Assembly: GCF_024213555.1 (NCBI RefSeq)
Contig: NZ_JANAVO010000014.1
Location: 1 to 64,000, forward strand
DNA length: 64,000 nucleotides
Direction: 5' to 3'
DNA from: Allokutzneria sp. A3M-2-11 16
GTDB lineage: Bacteria > Actinomycetota > Actinomycetes > Mycobacteriales > Pseudonocardiaceae
Shown: positions 44,099-51,855 of the stretch, in pieces
Layout of the letters: every line of letters begins with the position of its first letter
Position numbering within the stretch: position 1 is the stretch's first letter
Notes under the pieces: generated by a model
The model's database searches: none
Told to the model about the DNA's origin: nothing
What the model saw: only the letters and a program-made list of their open reading frames with translations
Program-made: the position numbers and the translations under genes

Positions 44099-45070
44099 TC
44101 ACCCGCCGCCGCCTCCACCACAGCCGCCCCCGCCTCCGCAACCGCCTCCACCGCCACCGAAGCCGCTGCCACAGCTGCTCCCGCCACCGCTCGTGTACAC
44201 GACACCGCCTGCCGCGTACGCGCTGTGGCCGGAGTAGGCATAGGAACCGTTGCGTCCACGGCTGGTCTGACGTCGCGGAGCCGCTTTCGGTTCACCCTTG
44301 ATCGCGGCAATTCTGACGTCCTGGTCCGGGTAGGCGTCGAACCCGCGGACTGCGATCCGGCCGAGCCGGGGATCGCGCAGCGCCGCCGCGTCCAACCCCG
44401 GGACGTCCACGCTGGTGCCCGGCTCCTCGACGACCCGCCGCGCGGCGTCGGCCAGCTGCCTGCCCGCCCAGGTGACGGGCGGCAGCCGCCACGCGCGCAG
44501 CACCACGACGAACAGCGTCGTCAGCACGAGCAGCGTGGTCAGGTAGCCGACCGGGTAGCCACCGGCGACCCCGGTGAACCAGCGCAGCACGCCGACCACG
44601 CCCAGCAGGATCATCGGGACGACGCCAGCACGGGCACGGGATGGGGCGTCCTGATCGGTGACCAGACCGGCCTCGGCAAGGCGTTCCCGGATCGCCCGGA
44701 CGCTCTTGTGGTTGTGCAGCAGGCGGTTCAGCCGGGCGATCGGCACCCGGGCGGCGCCCGCGGTCGCGGCCAGCACCGCGGCCTGCACCGGGTGCTCAGA
44801 GGTGGCGCCCTTGGCGGCCCGCACCCCACCCGCGGTGCGGGAGGTGTGCAGCTTGCCGGTCAGCAGCAGGCGGGCGGCGGCCAGTTCGGTGACGCGGGCG
44901 TCGGCGCCGGTGAGGAAGGCGACCTCGTCAAGCCCCAGCGGCCTGCCTGCCTCGCCGACGCCCCGCTGTGCCCGGCGGCGGGCCAGCAGCGCCCAGAGGA
45001 CGGTGATCGCGAGCGCGGTGCCGTACAGCGCCAGGAATCCCGGTCCGGAGATGCCCCACGGTTCGTTCAT
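44099..45070 (-). CDS. TIGR04222-type membrane protein C with three-cysteine glycine tail
   Basis: First gene of the MNIO operon: a 323-residue membrane protein with an N-terminal helix (FLALYGTALAITVLWALLAR), a LGLDEVAFLTGADARVTELA domain, helices around residues 155-195 (VVPMILLGVVGVLRWFTGVA, VGYLTTLLVLTTLFVVVLRA) and a tail with Tyr/Ser-rich YAYSGHSAYAAGG, followed by [19 protein letters not shown] and a last Cys-Gly run: three cysteines. ATG 45070 is preceded by GGAGGA. The next gene starts 140 bp further on, a gap that could hold an internal promoter or leader. Same proposed role as protein A. Confidence 0.86.
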   Translation of the reverse strand: MNEPWGISGPGFLALYGTALAITVLWALLARRRAQRGVGEAGRPLGLDEVAFLTGADARVTELAAARLLLTGKLHTSRTAGGVRAAKGATSEHPVQAAVLAATAGAARVPIARLNRLLHNHKSVRAIRERLAEAGLVTDQDAPSRARAGVVPMILLGVVGVLRWFTGVAGGYPVGYLTTLLVLTTLFVVVLRAWRLPPVTWAGRQLADAARRVVEEPGTSVDVPGLDAAALRDPRLGRIAVRGFDAYPDQDVRIAAIKGEPKAAPRRQTSRGRNGSYAYSGHSAYAAGGVVYTSGGGSSCGSGFGGGGGGCGGGGGCGGGGGG

Positions 45071-45140
45071 CGCTTCCTCCAACCACGCGAAGGAAGCCAT
45101 ATCGTGCGAGCCCGGTCACATCAGTTCAAAGTCTTTTGAG

Positions 45141-45171
45141 CAAGGCTTAGGAGAGCTTTAGGGGAGCCTTG
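45141..45171. promoter_or_regulatory. Hairpin in the leader region of the MNIO operon
   Basis: The 121-bp gap between msrB and the first TIGR04222 gene contains an AT-richer stretch with a CAAGGCT (45141-45147) and AGCCTTG (45165-45171) inverted pair around two similar AGGAGAGCTTT / AGGGGAGCCTT repeats. It may be a repressor site, or a terminator for msrB transcription on the minus strand. No defined consensus was recognised. Confidence 0.35.
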
Positions 45172-45191
45172 ATCTAAGGCGGAACCGAGGT

Positions 45192-45632
45192 TCAGCTCTC
45201 GTCCGGCACCAGGCGCAGGCTGATCGAGTTGATGCAGTAGCGCTGGTCTGTCGGCGTCGGGAAGCCCTCGCCCTCGAAGACGTGCCCGAGGTGGCTGTGG
45301 CACCGCGAGCACAGTACCTCCACCCGGACCATGCCCAGACCGCGGTCCTCCCGCAGGATCACCCGGTCCCCGGCGAGCGGGGAGAAGAACGACGGCCAGC
45401 CGCAGTGCGACTCGAACTTCGTCTCACTGCGGAACAGCTCGGCGCCGCACGCCCGGCACTCGTAGACGCCCGTGGTCTTGGTGTCGGTGTACTCGCCGCG
45501 CCACGCGGGTTCGGTGCCTGCCTGGCGCAGCACCGCGTACTCGGCGGGGGTCAGCTGTTCCCGCCACTCCTGCTCGGACTTCACGACCTCGGCGCTGATG
45601 CTCGACCCCGCAAGCGGGTCTTCGGACTCCAT
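45192..45632 (-). CDS. msrB: Peptide methionine (R)-S-oxide reductase
   Basis: Repairs methionine-R-sulfoxide in proteins. The 146-residue protein carries both zinc knuckles (YECRACGAELF and LCSRCHSHLGH), the SeMet/Cys active-site block RYCINSISLRL with catalytic Cys near residue 133, and SHCGWPSFFSPL. Length and motifs are standard. ATG 45632. It is the last member of the mycobacterium-like gene block (Rv2674); the MNIO operon lies directly downstream on the same strand, separated by 121 bp. Confidence 0.96.
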   Translation of the reverse strand: MESEDPLAGSSISAEVVKSEQEWREQLTPAEYAVLRQAGTEPAWRGEYTDTKTTGVYECRACGAELFRSETKFESHCGWPSFFSPLAGDRVILREDRGLGMVRVEVLCSRCHSHLGHVFEGEGFPTPTDQRYCINSISLRLVPDES

Positions 45633-45648
45633 GACGCCACGTTAACCC

Positions 45649-45957
45649 TCACAGCAGGCTGATGAGCGTGACCAGCGCGACCACGGCGGCGCTCACCAGC
45701 GCCAGGATGACCGTCCAGCTGACCACGACGGCGGAGAGCCTGCGGTGCCCCTCGCGCCGGTTCGCGGCTTCGGCGAAGTCGCCGACCTGGGTCAGGTAGC
45801 CCTCGACGGTGTAGGGCTTGGGCACCGACTGCACCCGGTCCAGGTGGGCGGCGAAGGCCTGGGCCTCGGGGTCGTCCGGGTCGAGGCCGATGAGGTCGTC
45901 GCGGAACCGCCCCTGCGGCTGGGCGGGGTTCTGGTCACCGGGCTCCTCGCGGCGCAT
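45649..45957 (-). CDS. Conserved hypothetical tail-anchored membrane protein
   Basis: A 102-residue protein with an acidic, Pro-rich N-terminal half (RFRDDLIGLDPDDPEAQAFA ... YTVEGYLTQVGDFAEAANRR) and one C-terminal membrane helix (VSWTVILALVSAAVVALVTL), so the soluble part is cytosolic. It is 16 bp upstream of msrB on the same strand and possibly cotranscribed. No family is recognised; similar short proteins are common beside msrB or GntR genes in this order, from memory. Confidence 0.7.
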   Translation of the reverse strand: MRREEPGDQNPAQPQGRFRDDLIGLDPDDPEAQAFAAHLDRVQSVPKPYTVEGYLTQVGDFAEAANRREGHRRLSAVVVSWTVILALVSAAVVALVTLISLL

Positions 45958-46058
45958 GCGTCCACGGTAGCTGGCGATGCCCGAGGGAAGCTTGACAGTG
46001 CAAGGGCCGCGAGTTGAACTGTCAACAATTGCTGGCGGCCAGAAGTGGAGTGCCGAAG

Positions 46059-46745
46059 GTGTCCGACACGTCTGCCTCCGGCAACCCCCTGAACATCAGC
46101 CTGGCCGAGCGCACCCTCCAGGTCCTGCGGGAGATGGTGCTGACCGGCGAGATCCCGCCGGGCGCGCGGGTCAACGAGGTCGAGCTGGCCACCCGCTTCG
46201 GGATCAGCCGCGGCCCGGTCCGCGAGGCGATCCGGCACCTGACCAGCGAGGGACTGCTGGTGCTGCGGACCAACCGGGGCGCGTACGTGCCCAAGGCGGA
46301 CGCGGACCAGGTGCACGCGCTGTTCGAGCTGCGGGTGGCCCTGGAGGGCGAGGCGTCCCGGTTCGCGGCGGTGCGGCGCACCCAAGAGGACCTCGTGGAG
46401 CTGCGCCGCCGCAGCGACAACGCGCGCGCGGGCTTCGAGTCCGGGCGGCGCTTCCCCTACCGGCTCGACCTGGACTTCCACGGCGCGCTGCTCCAGGCCG
46501 CGCGCAGCCCGTTGATCACGACGCAGGTGCACCTCGTGCAGCAGCAGGTGATCTTGCTGCGCACCACCACGCCGGTGGACCCGGCGCACTCCGCCGCCTC
46601 GCTGGACGACCACGACCGGCTCATCGAGGCGATCGAGGCCGGGGACCCCGAGCCGGCCGCGGAGGCGATGCGGGTGCACCTGCATCGCGTTCGTGACCAA
46701 CTGTTGACCTACCTTGACCTGCCGGAACGCGCGTTCTTGGGCTGA
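46059..46745 (+). CDS. GntR family (FadR subfamily) transcriptional regulator
   Basis: A 228-residue repressor-type protein: winged helix at about residues 13-75 (LAERTLQVLREMVLTGEIPP, ELATRFGISRGPVREAIRHL, EGLLVLRTNRGAYVPK) and a C-terminal FCD ligand-binding helical domain (LFELRVALEGEASRFAA, LDLDFHGALLQAARSP, LDDHDRLIEAIEAGDPEPAA) with the usual His/Asp metal positions. Target genes and ligand are unknown. GTG 46059 is chosen as start; a TTG at 46014 and a GTG at 46050 are in frame. It is divergent from the small membrane protein. Confidence 0.9.
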   Translation: MSDTSASGNPLNISLAERTLQVLREMVLTGEIPPGARVNEVELATRFGISRGPVREAIRHLTSEGLLVLRTNRGAYVPKADADQVHALFELRVALEGEASRFAAVRRTQEDLVELRRRSDNARAGFESGRRFPYRLDLDFHGALLQAARSPLITTQVHLVQQQVILLRTTTPVDPAHSAASLDDHDRLIEAIEAGDPEPAAEAMRVHLHRVRDQLLTYLDLPERAFLG

Positions 46746-46825
46746 GTGGGTGGTGCCGGGCGCTTCACCGAGCGCACCGCCCACAGTGGACCAACACTGG
46801 GGCTTCCCCGCCGAGGGAGGTCCCC

Positions 46826-47821
46826 ATGCGCCGCCTGTTCGCCCTGCTCTGCGCCTGTGCCGTGGCGCTGCTCGTCCCGGTCCCGGCCGTCGCCGCCGAG
46901 CCGCACTGCCAGCCCTTCCAGCGCTCGGTGCCGGTCCTGCTCGGCAAGGCGCTGATGAGCGGGACGTTGTGCCGCCCCGACTTCGCGCACACCGTGGTCG
47001 TGCTGATCCCCGGCGCCACCTACAACCGCGCGTACTGGGATTTCCCGCACCGGCCGGAGGCGTACTCCTTCCGCAAGGCGCTGAACGCGGCCGGGTACGC
47101 CACGGCTGTCGTTGACCGGCTCGGCGCGGGGGAGAGCTCCCGGCCGCTCGGCACGCAGGTCACCACGCCGGTGCAGGTGGGCGCGGTGCGCGAGGTCGTG
47201 CGGGCGCTGCGGGCGGCGGAGATCGACGGGACGGCTTTCGACCGGGTCGTCCTCGCCGGACACGCACTCGGCGCCACGATCGCGATCGGCGCGGCGGGGG
47301 TGGCGGACGCGCTGCTCGTGACCGGGCTGGCCCACCAGGCGAACGCCGGCGCGCTGGCGGAGCTGGTCGCCGGACTGGCCCCCGCCGCGAAGGACGCCCT
47401 GCTCGGCCCGCGCGGCTACGACCCGACCTACCTGACCACGAAGCCGGGTGTGCGAGGGCAGCTCTTCCACGCGCTCGGTGCGGACCCCGAGGTGGTCAAG
47501 GCGGACGAGGCCACGAAGGACGTCGTGCTCCCGACCGAGGCGGTCGACGCGGTGGGCCTGGCCTTCGTCGGCGCGCAGTCCGCGCTCGTGAAGGTGCCCG
47601 TGCTGACCGCGCTCGGCGGCTCCGACCGGTACATGTGCGGTGTGAACTGCCTCGGGCTGGCCGCGGCGGAGCGCCCGTTCTACCCGGCAGCGCCGTGCGT
47701 CGAGGGCTACGTGCTGCCGGACGCGGGGCACGCGATGGCGCTGAGCACCAAGGCTCCGGAGTTCCACCGCGCGGCCACGGCGTGGCTCGGCCGGATCGTC
47801 GCGGGTGCGGTGAGGTGCTGA
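46826..47821 (+). CDS. Secreted alpha/beta-hydrolase-fold protein lacking the nucleophile serine
   Basis: Exported 331-residue protein: signal peptide (FALLCACAVALLVPVPAVA, cleavage near VAA-EP), then an alpha/beta-hydrolase core with VVVLIPGATYNRAYWDFP and DRLGAGESSRPLG. The nucleophile elbow reads VVLAGHALGATIAIG, i.e. G-H-A-L-G, where catalytic enzymes have G-H-S-x-G. Other catalytic positions look kept (VLTALGGSDRYMCG, LPDAGHAMAL). Four cysteines near the C-terminal half may form disulfides. It is probably a non-catalytic binding protein, or uses another residue. ATG 46826 follows GGGAGG. Confidence 0.82.
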   Translation: MRRLFALLCACAVALLVPVPAVAAEPHCQPFQRSVPVLLGKALMSGTLCRPDFAHTVVVLIPGATYNRAYWDFPHRPEAYSFRKALNAAGYATAVVDRLGAGESSRPLGTQVTTPVQVGAVREVVRALRAAEIDGTAFDRVVLAGHALGATIAIGAAGVADALLVTGLAHQANAGALAELVAGLAPAAKDALLGPRGYDPTYLTTKPGVRGQLFHALGADPEVVKADEATKDVVLPTEAVDAVGLAFVGAQSALVKVPVLTALGGSDRYMCGVNCLGLAAAERPFYPAAPCVEGYVLPDAGHAMALSTKAPEFHRAATAWLGRIVAGAVRC

Positions 47822-47849
47822 TGTCGGTGCGCGTGCTTACCATCGCCCG

Positions 47850-48863
47850 GTGGCCAAGCAGCAGCCGTGGGAGACGCGGGTAGGCGAGCGAACGGTGCGG
47901 GTGTCCAGCCCGGACAAGATGTACTTCCCCGAGCGCGGGATCACCAAGCGCCAGGTCGTCGAGTACTACATCGCGGTGGCCGATCCACTGCTGAAGGTGC
48001 TGCGCGACCGGCCGACGACGCTCAAGCGCTTCCTGGACGGCGTGACCGGGGAATCCTTCTACGCCAAGCGGATTCCGAAGGGCGCGCCCGACTGGGTGGA
48101 GACCGTCCGGATCACCTTCCCCTCCGGGCGGCCCGCCGACGAGGTCTGCCCGACCGAGCCCGCGGTGATCGCGTGGGCGGCGAACCTGGGCACCTTCGAC
48201 TTCCACCCGTGGCCGGTGCGCAGGCCGCGCGTGGATCACCCGGACGAACTGCGGATCGACCTCGATCCCCAGCCCGGCACGGACTTCGCCGACGCGGTCC
48301 GGGTCGCGGGCGTGCTGCGCGAGGTGCTGGCGGAGGCCGGGCTGACCGGCTACCCGAAGACCTCCGGCGGGCGCGGTATCCACGTGCTGGTGCGCATCCG
48401 GCCCGAGTGGGACTTCATCGCCGTGCGGCACGCGGTGATCGCGATCGCCCGCGAGGTGGAGCGCCGGATGCCGGGCGAGGCAACGGTGTCGTGGTGGAAG
48501 GAGGAGCGCGGTGAGCGCGTGTTCCTCGACTTCAACCAGGCGGCGCGGGACCGGACGGTGGCTTCGGCGTGGTCGGTGCGGGGCACTCCGCGCGCGACTG
48601 TGTCGATGCCGCTGGACTGGGCTGATCTGTCCACTGTGGACCCCAACGACTTCGATGTGCTGACGGTGCCGGGAATCCTGGCCGCGCGCGGTGACGCGCA
48701 CGTGGCCATCGACGACGAGGCGTTCGGCATCGAGACGGCACTGGAGTGGTACGAGCGGGACGCGCGCGCCGGGCAGGGGGAGATGCCGTACCCGCCGGAC
48801 TACCCGAAGATGCCCGGCGAGCCCAAGCGCGTGCAGCCGTCGAAGGCCCGCGCCGACGATTGA
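47850..48863 (+). CDS. LigD-type DNA polymerase/primase domain protein
   Basis: Stand-alone archaeo-eukaryotic-primase (LigD polymerase) domain, 337 residues, related to the polymerase part of bacterial non-homologous end-joining ligase D. Catalytic acidic pair in DELRIDLDPQPGTDF (about residues 131-145), the third Asp in RVFLDFNQAARDRT, and conserved VSSPDKMYFPERGITKRQVV and SGGRGIHVLVRI. No ligase or nuclease domain and no ku gene are present here. Expected to fill gaps with ribonucleotides or deoxynucleotides in end joining or base-excision repair. GTG 47850. Confidence 0.92.
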   Translation: MAKQQPWETRVGERTVRVSSPDKMYFPERGITKRQVVEYYIAVADPLLKVLRDRPTTLKRFLDGVTGESFYAKRIPKGAPDWVETVRITFPSGRPADEVCPTEPAVIAWAANLGTFDFHPWPVRRPRVDHPDELRIDLDPQPGTDFADAVRVAGVLREVLAEAGLTGYPKTSGGRGIHVLVRIRPEWDFIAVRHAVIAIAREVERRMPGEATVSWWKEERGERVFLDFNQAARDRTVASAWSVRGTPRATVSMPLDWADLSTVDPNDFDVLTVPGILAARGDAHVAIDDEAFGIETALEWYERDARAGQGEMPYPPDYPKMPGEPKRVQPSKARADD

Positions 48864-49013
48864 CCTTGGAACGTGTGCGGGTGACCTTGACTCGTCGCCC
48901 TGTCGTGCCCAAACTAGCTGGCGAAACGCGTTTGAAAGGTTTCATTCCGGCCGGGTGCGGAAGGGAGTCCGGTATGACGCTGACTCAGGAGGACCTCCCA
49001 GCCGGGTTCGCCG

Positions 49014-49134
49014 GTCTTCAAGTACCCCGCACCCCCGCTCCAGACATCGCAAACCGCACCTAACCCGCAAGGTCCGGTAGGGGGTTAGGTGCGGTTTGCG
49101 GTGGTTTTGGGCGGGGTGGGTGGTACTTGAAGAC
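49014..49134. repeat. MITE-like element, complete copy with long interior hairpin (121 bp)
   Basis: Terminal inverted repeats GTCTTCAAGT (49014-49023) and ACTTGAAGAC (49125-49134). The interior contains a perfect 19-bp inverted repeat (CGCAAACCGCACCTAACCC at 49048-49066, complement at 49082-49100) with a 15-base loop, so the whole element folds into one long hairpin. It lies between the convergent LigD-polymerase gene and the hypothetical gene at 49153. Confidence 0.8.
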
Positions 49135-49152
49135 GGGTCAACCCCGGCTGGG

Positions 49153-49527
49153 TCAGAGGTCGGGGAGCGGATCGGGCGGGAGGGCGTAGTCGCCCGCGAG
49201 CTCGGCGTCGGCGGCGCACACCACGGCCACGTACTCGTCGTCGAACTCCATCACCAGGTCGCCCAGCGTGATCGTGGGGCCCGCTCCCGTCTCCACCGGG
49301 CCCAGCTCCGTCGTCCTGGGGTGCTCCGCCCACACCGACTCCGGCCGGTCGTGGCTGAACGGGCTGCACGCCAGCACGACGACCTTGCGCTCGGTCACCG
49401 CGACGATCACCCCGAACGAACCGCCGTAGCGGTCGGCCGACGCCATGGCGGGGAAGAGGTAGTGCAACGCCTCGTTCGGGGGCAGGAAAGCCCGGCAGCG
49501 CTGGCGGACGGCGGAGGACAACGGCAT
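49153..49527 (-). CDS. Hypothetical protein, small beta-rich
   Basis: A 124-residue soluble protein of unknown function. It has FLPPNEALHYLFPAMA, FGVIVAVTERKVVVLACSP and RTTELGPVETGAG, a pattern like PH-like (bPH) domains that begin with a basic-Pro segment followed by alternating hydrophobic strands. The C-terminus is acidic (MEFDDEYVAVVCAADAELAG). It is divergent from the trypsin-like gene. No catalytic motif is visible. The MITE-like element ends 18 bp beyond its stop. Confidence 0.7.
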   Translation of the reverse strand: MPLSSAVRQRCRAFLPPNEALHYLFPAMASADRYGGSFGVIVAVTERKVVVLACSPFSHDRPESVWAEHPRTTELGPVETGAGPTITLGDLVMEFDDEYVAVVCAADAELAGDYALPPDPLPDL

Positions 49528-49690
49528 GCCGCACCTTGTCTGGGTCGTAGGGGCCTGAGGCGAAGTGTCGCCGCTCTCCGGGCGAATCACAAGGATGTCG
49601 TGCACCTCGCTCGTTCGAGTCGTTCTCCGGCGCGGAGGGTTTGTCCGCGCCACCACGTGCCGATGCGAACGGTGAGCCGAGGAGGTCGCC

Positions 49691-50449
49691 ATGCGTCGAA
49701 TCGCCGCCGTGCTGCTCGCCGTGCTCAGCCTCGCCGCGCCGTCGTCACCGACGTCACCGCCGTCCACTCCGGACATCGTCGGGGGCAGCCCGGCCAGCGC
49801 GGAGTCGCACCCATGGCTGGTCGGGCTGCTCGACGTGAACGGGACCTTCTTCTGCGGTGGCACGCTCGTCAGCCCGGTCAAGGTGATCACGGCGGCGCAC
49901 TGCATCGGCCGGAAGCGGCCGGCGGACCTCAAGGTCGTGCAGGGGCGCACTCAGATGGCGGGCAGCTCCGGCCGCGTGCTGAAGGTGGTCTCGGCCTGGC
50001 AGCACCCCGCGTTCCGCACGGTCGTCGAGGGCGACGACATCGCGGTGCTCACGCTGGCCGAGCCCGCCTTCGTGCTGCCGCTGACCCCGGCGTCGCCGCA
50101 GGACGTGCTCGCGTACTGGCCGGGCCTGCCCGCGACGGTCTTCGGCTGGGGCAGGGTCTTCGAGTCCGGGCCGGTGTCCACGGTGCTGCTCAGCGTCGCG
50201 GTCCCGGTCGTGGACGACGTGACGTGCAAGGCCGCCTATCCCGTCTACAACCCGCAGAAGATGGTGTGCGCCGGGCGTCCGCAGGGCGGCGCGGACGCGT
50301 GCCAGGGCGACTCCGGCGGGCCGCTCGTGGTGGGCGACCGGCTGATCGGCGTGGTCTCGTGGGGCGAGGGCTGCGGGTTGCCGGGCAAGCCGGGGGTGTA
50401 CTCGCGGGTGTCCGCGTACCAACCGCTTATCCAGCAGCAGCTGACCTAG
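49691..50449 (+). CDS. Secreted trypsin-like serine protease
   Basis: Chymotrypsin-fold (S1) protease of 252 residues. Signal peptide (RIAAVLLAVLSLAAP), short propeptide, mature N-terminus at DIVGGSPASAE. Catalytic His in VITAAHCIG, Asp in GDDIAVLTLA and Ser in CQGDSGGPLVV. The Asp six residues before the catalytic Ser (GGADACQGDSGG) gives trypsin-like preference for Lys/Arg. Six cysteines are spaced for three disulfides. It is probably autoactivated outside the cell. ATG 49691 follows GAGGAGG. Streptomyces-type trypsin homologue. Confidence 0.95.
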   Translation: MRRIAAVLLAVLSLAAPSSPTSPPSTPDIVGGSPASAESHPWLVGLLDVNGTFFCGGTLVSPVKVITAAHCIGRKRPADLKVVQGRTQMAGSSGRVLKVVSAWQHPAFRTVVEGDDIAVLTLAEPAFVLPLTPASPQDVLAYWPGLPATVFGWGRVFESGPVSTVLLSVAVPVVDDVTCKAAYPVYNPQKMVCAGRPQGGADACQGDSGGPLVVGDRLIGVVSWGEGCGLPGKPGVYSRVSAYQPLIQQQLT

Positions 50450-50470
50450 CGGTTGATCTAACCTCGCCGG

Positions 50471-51418
50471 GTGTCCTCCCGAGAGCTCGTGGTGCTGGGA
50501 ACCGCCAGCCAGGTGCCGACCCGTCAGCGAGCGCAGAACGGTTACCTGCTGCGGTGGGACGGCGTGGGCCTGCTGTTCGACCCGGGCGAGGGCACCCAGC
50601 GGCAGATGCTGCTCGCCGGGGTGGCGGCAAGCGAGATCAGCCGGATCTGCCTGACCCACTTCCACGGCGACCACTGCCTCGGCGTGCCGGGGATCGTGCA
50701 GCGCCTGTCGCTGGACCGCGTCGCGCACCCGGTGCACGCGCACTACCCGGCCTCCGGTCGGGAGTACTTCCGGCGGCTGCGCAACGCGACGGCCTTCTAC
50801 GAGGTCGCCGATCTGCGCGAGGAGCCGGTGCACGACGACGGGCCCATCGCGACCTTGTCAACGCTCGATCCCGCAAGCGGATCTTCGGTGGACTTCGGCA
50901 CGCTGTCGGCGCGGCGGCTGGAGCACTCCGTGGAGTCCTTCGGCTACCGGCTCACCGAGCCCGACGGCCGTCGGATGCTGCCGGACCGCCTCGCCGCAGC
51001 GGGCATCTCCGGCCGGCACGTGCGCGAGGTGCAGCGCGCCGGGTTCGTCGCGGTGGACGGGCGGCGGGTGGAACTCGCCGACGTGAGCGAGGCGCGCCCG
51101 GGGCAGAGCTTCGCCTTCGTCATGGACACCAGGCTCTGCGACGGCGTCTTCGCGCTCGCGGATGGGGTGGACATGCTCGTGATCGAGTCGACCTTCCTGG
51201 CCCCGGAGGCGGAGCTGGCCCGGCACGTCGGTCACCTCACCGCGGCCGACGCCGGGCGGGTGGCCGCGGAGTGCGGGGTGCGGACCCTGGTGCTGACGCA
51301 CTTCTCCCAGCGCTATCCCGACCCCCGGCGCTTTCACGAGGAGGCGGCCGCGGTCTTCGGCGGGGAAATCGTGGTGGCCGAGGACCTGAGCACGGTACCG
51401 ATGCCGAAGCGCAGGTGA
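50471..51418 (+). CDS. Ribonuclease Z-like metallo-beta-lactamase-fold hydrolase
   Basis: MBL-fold nuclease of 315 residues, 21 bp after the protease gene. Zinc motif [13 protein letters not shown] (HxHxDH, about residues 62-74), late His motifs HVGHLTAAD and [10 protein letters not shown], and VMDTRLCDG. The N-terminal [20 protein letters not shown] and [14 protein letters not shown] match RNase Z, which removes 3' trailers from tRNA precursors. A dedicated exosite arm is not obvious but the 100-190 region may supply it. GTG 50471. Confidence 0.88.
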   Translation: MSSRELVVLGTASQVPTRQRAQNGYLLRWDGVGLLFDPGEGTQRQMLLAGVAASEISRICLTHFHGDHCLGVPGIVQRLSLDRVAHPVHAHYPASGREYFRRLRNATAFYEVADLREEPVHDDGPIATLSTLDPASGSSVDFGTLSARRLEHSVESFGYRLTEPDGRRMLPDRLAAAGISGRHVREVQRAGFVAVDGRRVELADVSEARPGQSFAFVMDTRLCDGVFALADGVDMLVIESTFLAPEAELARHVGHLTAADAGRVAAECGVRTLVLTHFSQRYPDPRRFHEEAAAVFGGEIVVAEDLSTVPMPKRR

Positions 51419-51624
51419 GCGTCGTTTATCGGAGGCCCCTCCGCTTGCGCCCGGTGCTTTCAGCCGTGCCTATATAGCATTGCCTTTTCGTTCCGTTATC
51501 GCCCGCTTATCCCCGGCGGCTCCGCCAAGGCTGTCCCGGGAGCGCCATTGACGATATCTATACGAAAATGGCCGCCCTTAGCATCGCGCCCGTATGTGTT
51601 CTGCCTGGACTGAGGGACGACAGG

Positions 51625-51855
51625 GTGGCCTTGAACCGTCGAGTGGGGCGTTTCGCCGCGGCTGTCGCCGGAGGAGGCGTTGTGTGGGGCATCGGGCACG
51701 TGCTCAGCGCGTGGCGGCGCGGGGACGAGGCGCTGGAGGAGAGCCGCAGGCTGGCCGAGCGGCAGGCGGTCGCCCAGGACCGGCTCAGCCAGGAGCTCGC
51801 CGAGATCAACGGCCGGGTGGCGGCCATTCAGAGACTCTTGGAAGACTCCGTCTAG
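51625..51855 (+). CDS. Small membrane/coiled-coil protein
   Basis: A 76-residue protein: basic N-terminus, one hydrophobic helix (RFAAAVAGGGVVWGIGHVLS) and a C-terminal amphipathic coiled coil (EALEESRRLAERQAVAQDRL, EINGRVAAIQRLLED). GTG 51625 follows GAGGGA. Unknown function. It sits between the RNase Z gene and the peptide-cluster regulator, in a stretch of lower GC. Confidence 0.55.
   Translation: MALNRRVGRFAAAVAGGGVVWGIGHVLSAWRRGDEALEESRRLAERQAVAQDRLSQELAEINGRVAAIQRLLEDSV

Noticed and set aside
47850-48863. Full-length ATP-dependent DNA ligase D
   Set aside because: Only the polymerase/primase domain is present; the open frame ends after it and no ligase KxDG motif is seen.
48864-49152. 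Short plus-strand gene starting near 48974 after a GGGAGTCCGG stretch
   Set aside because: The candidate frame runs straight into the MITE-like repeat and has no conserved features.
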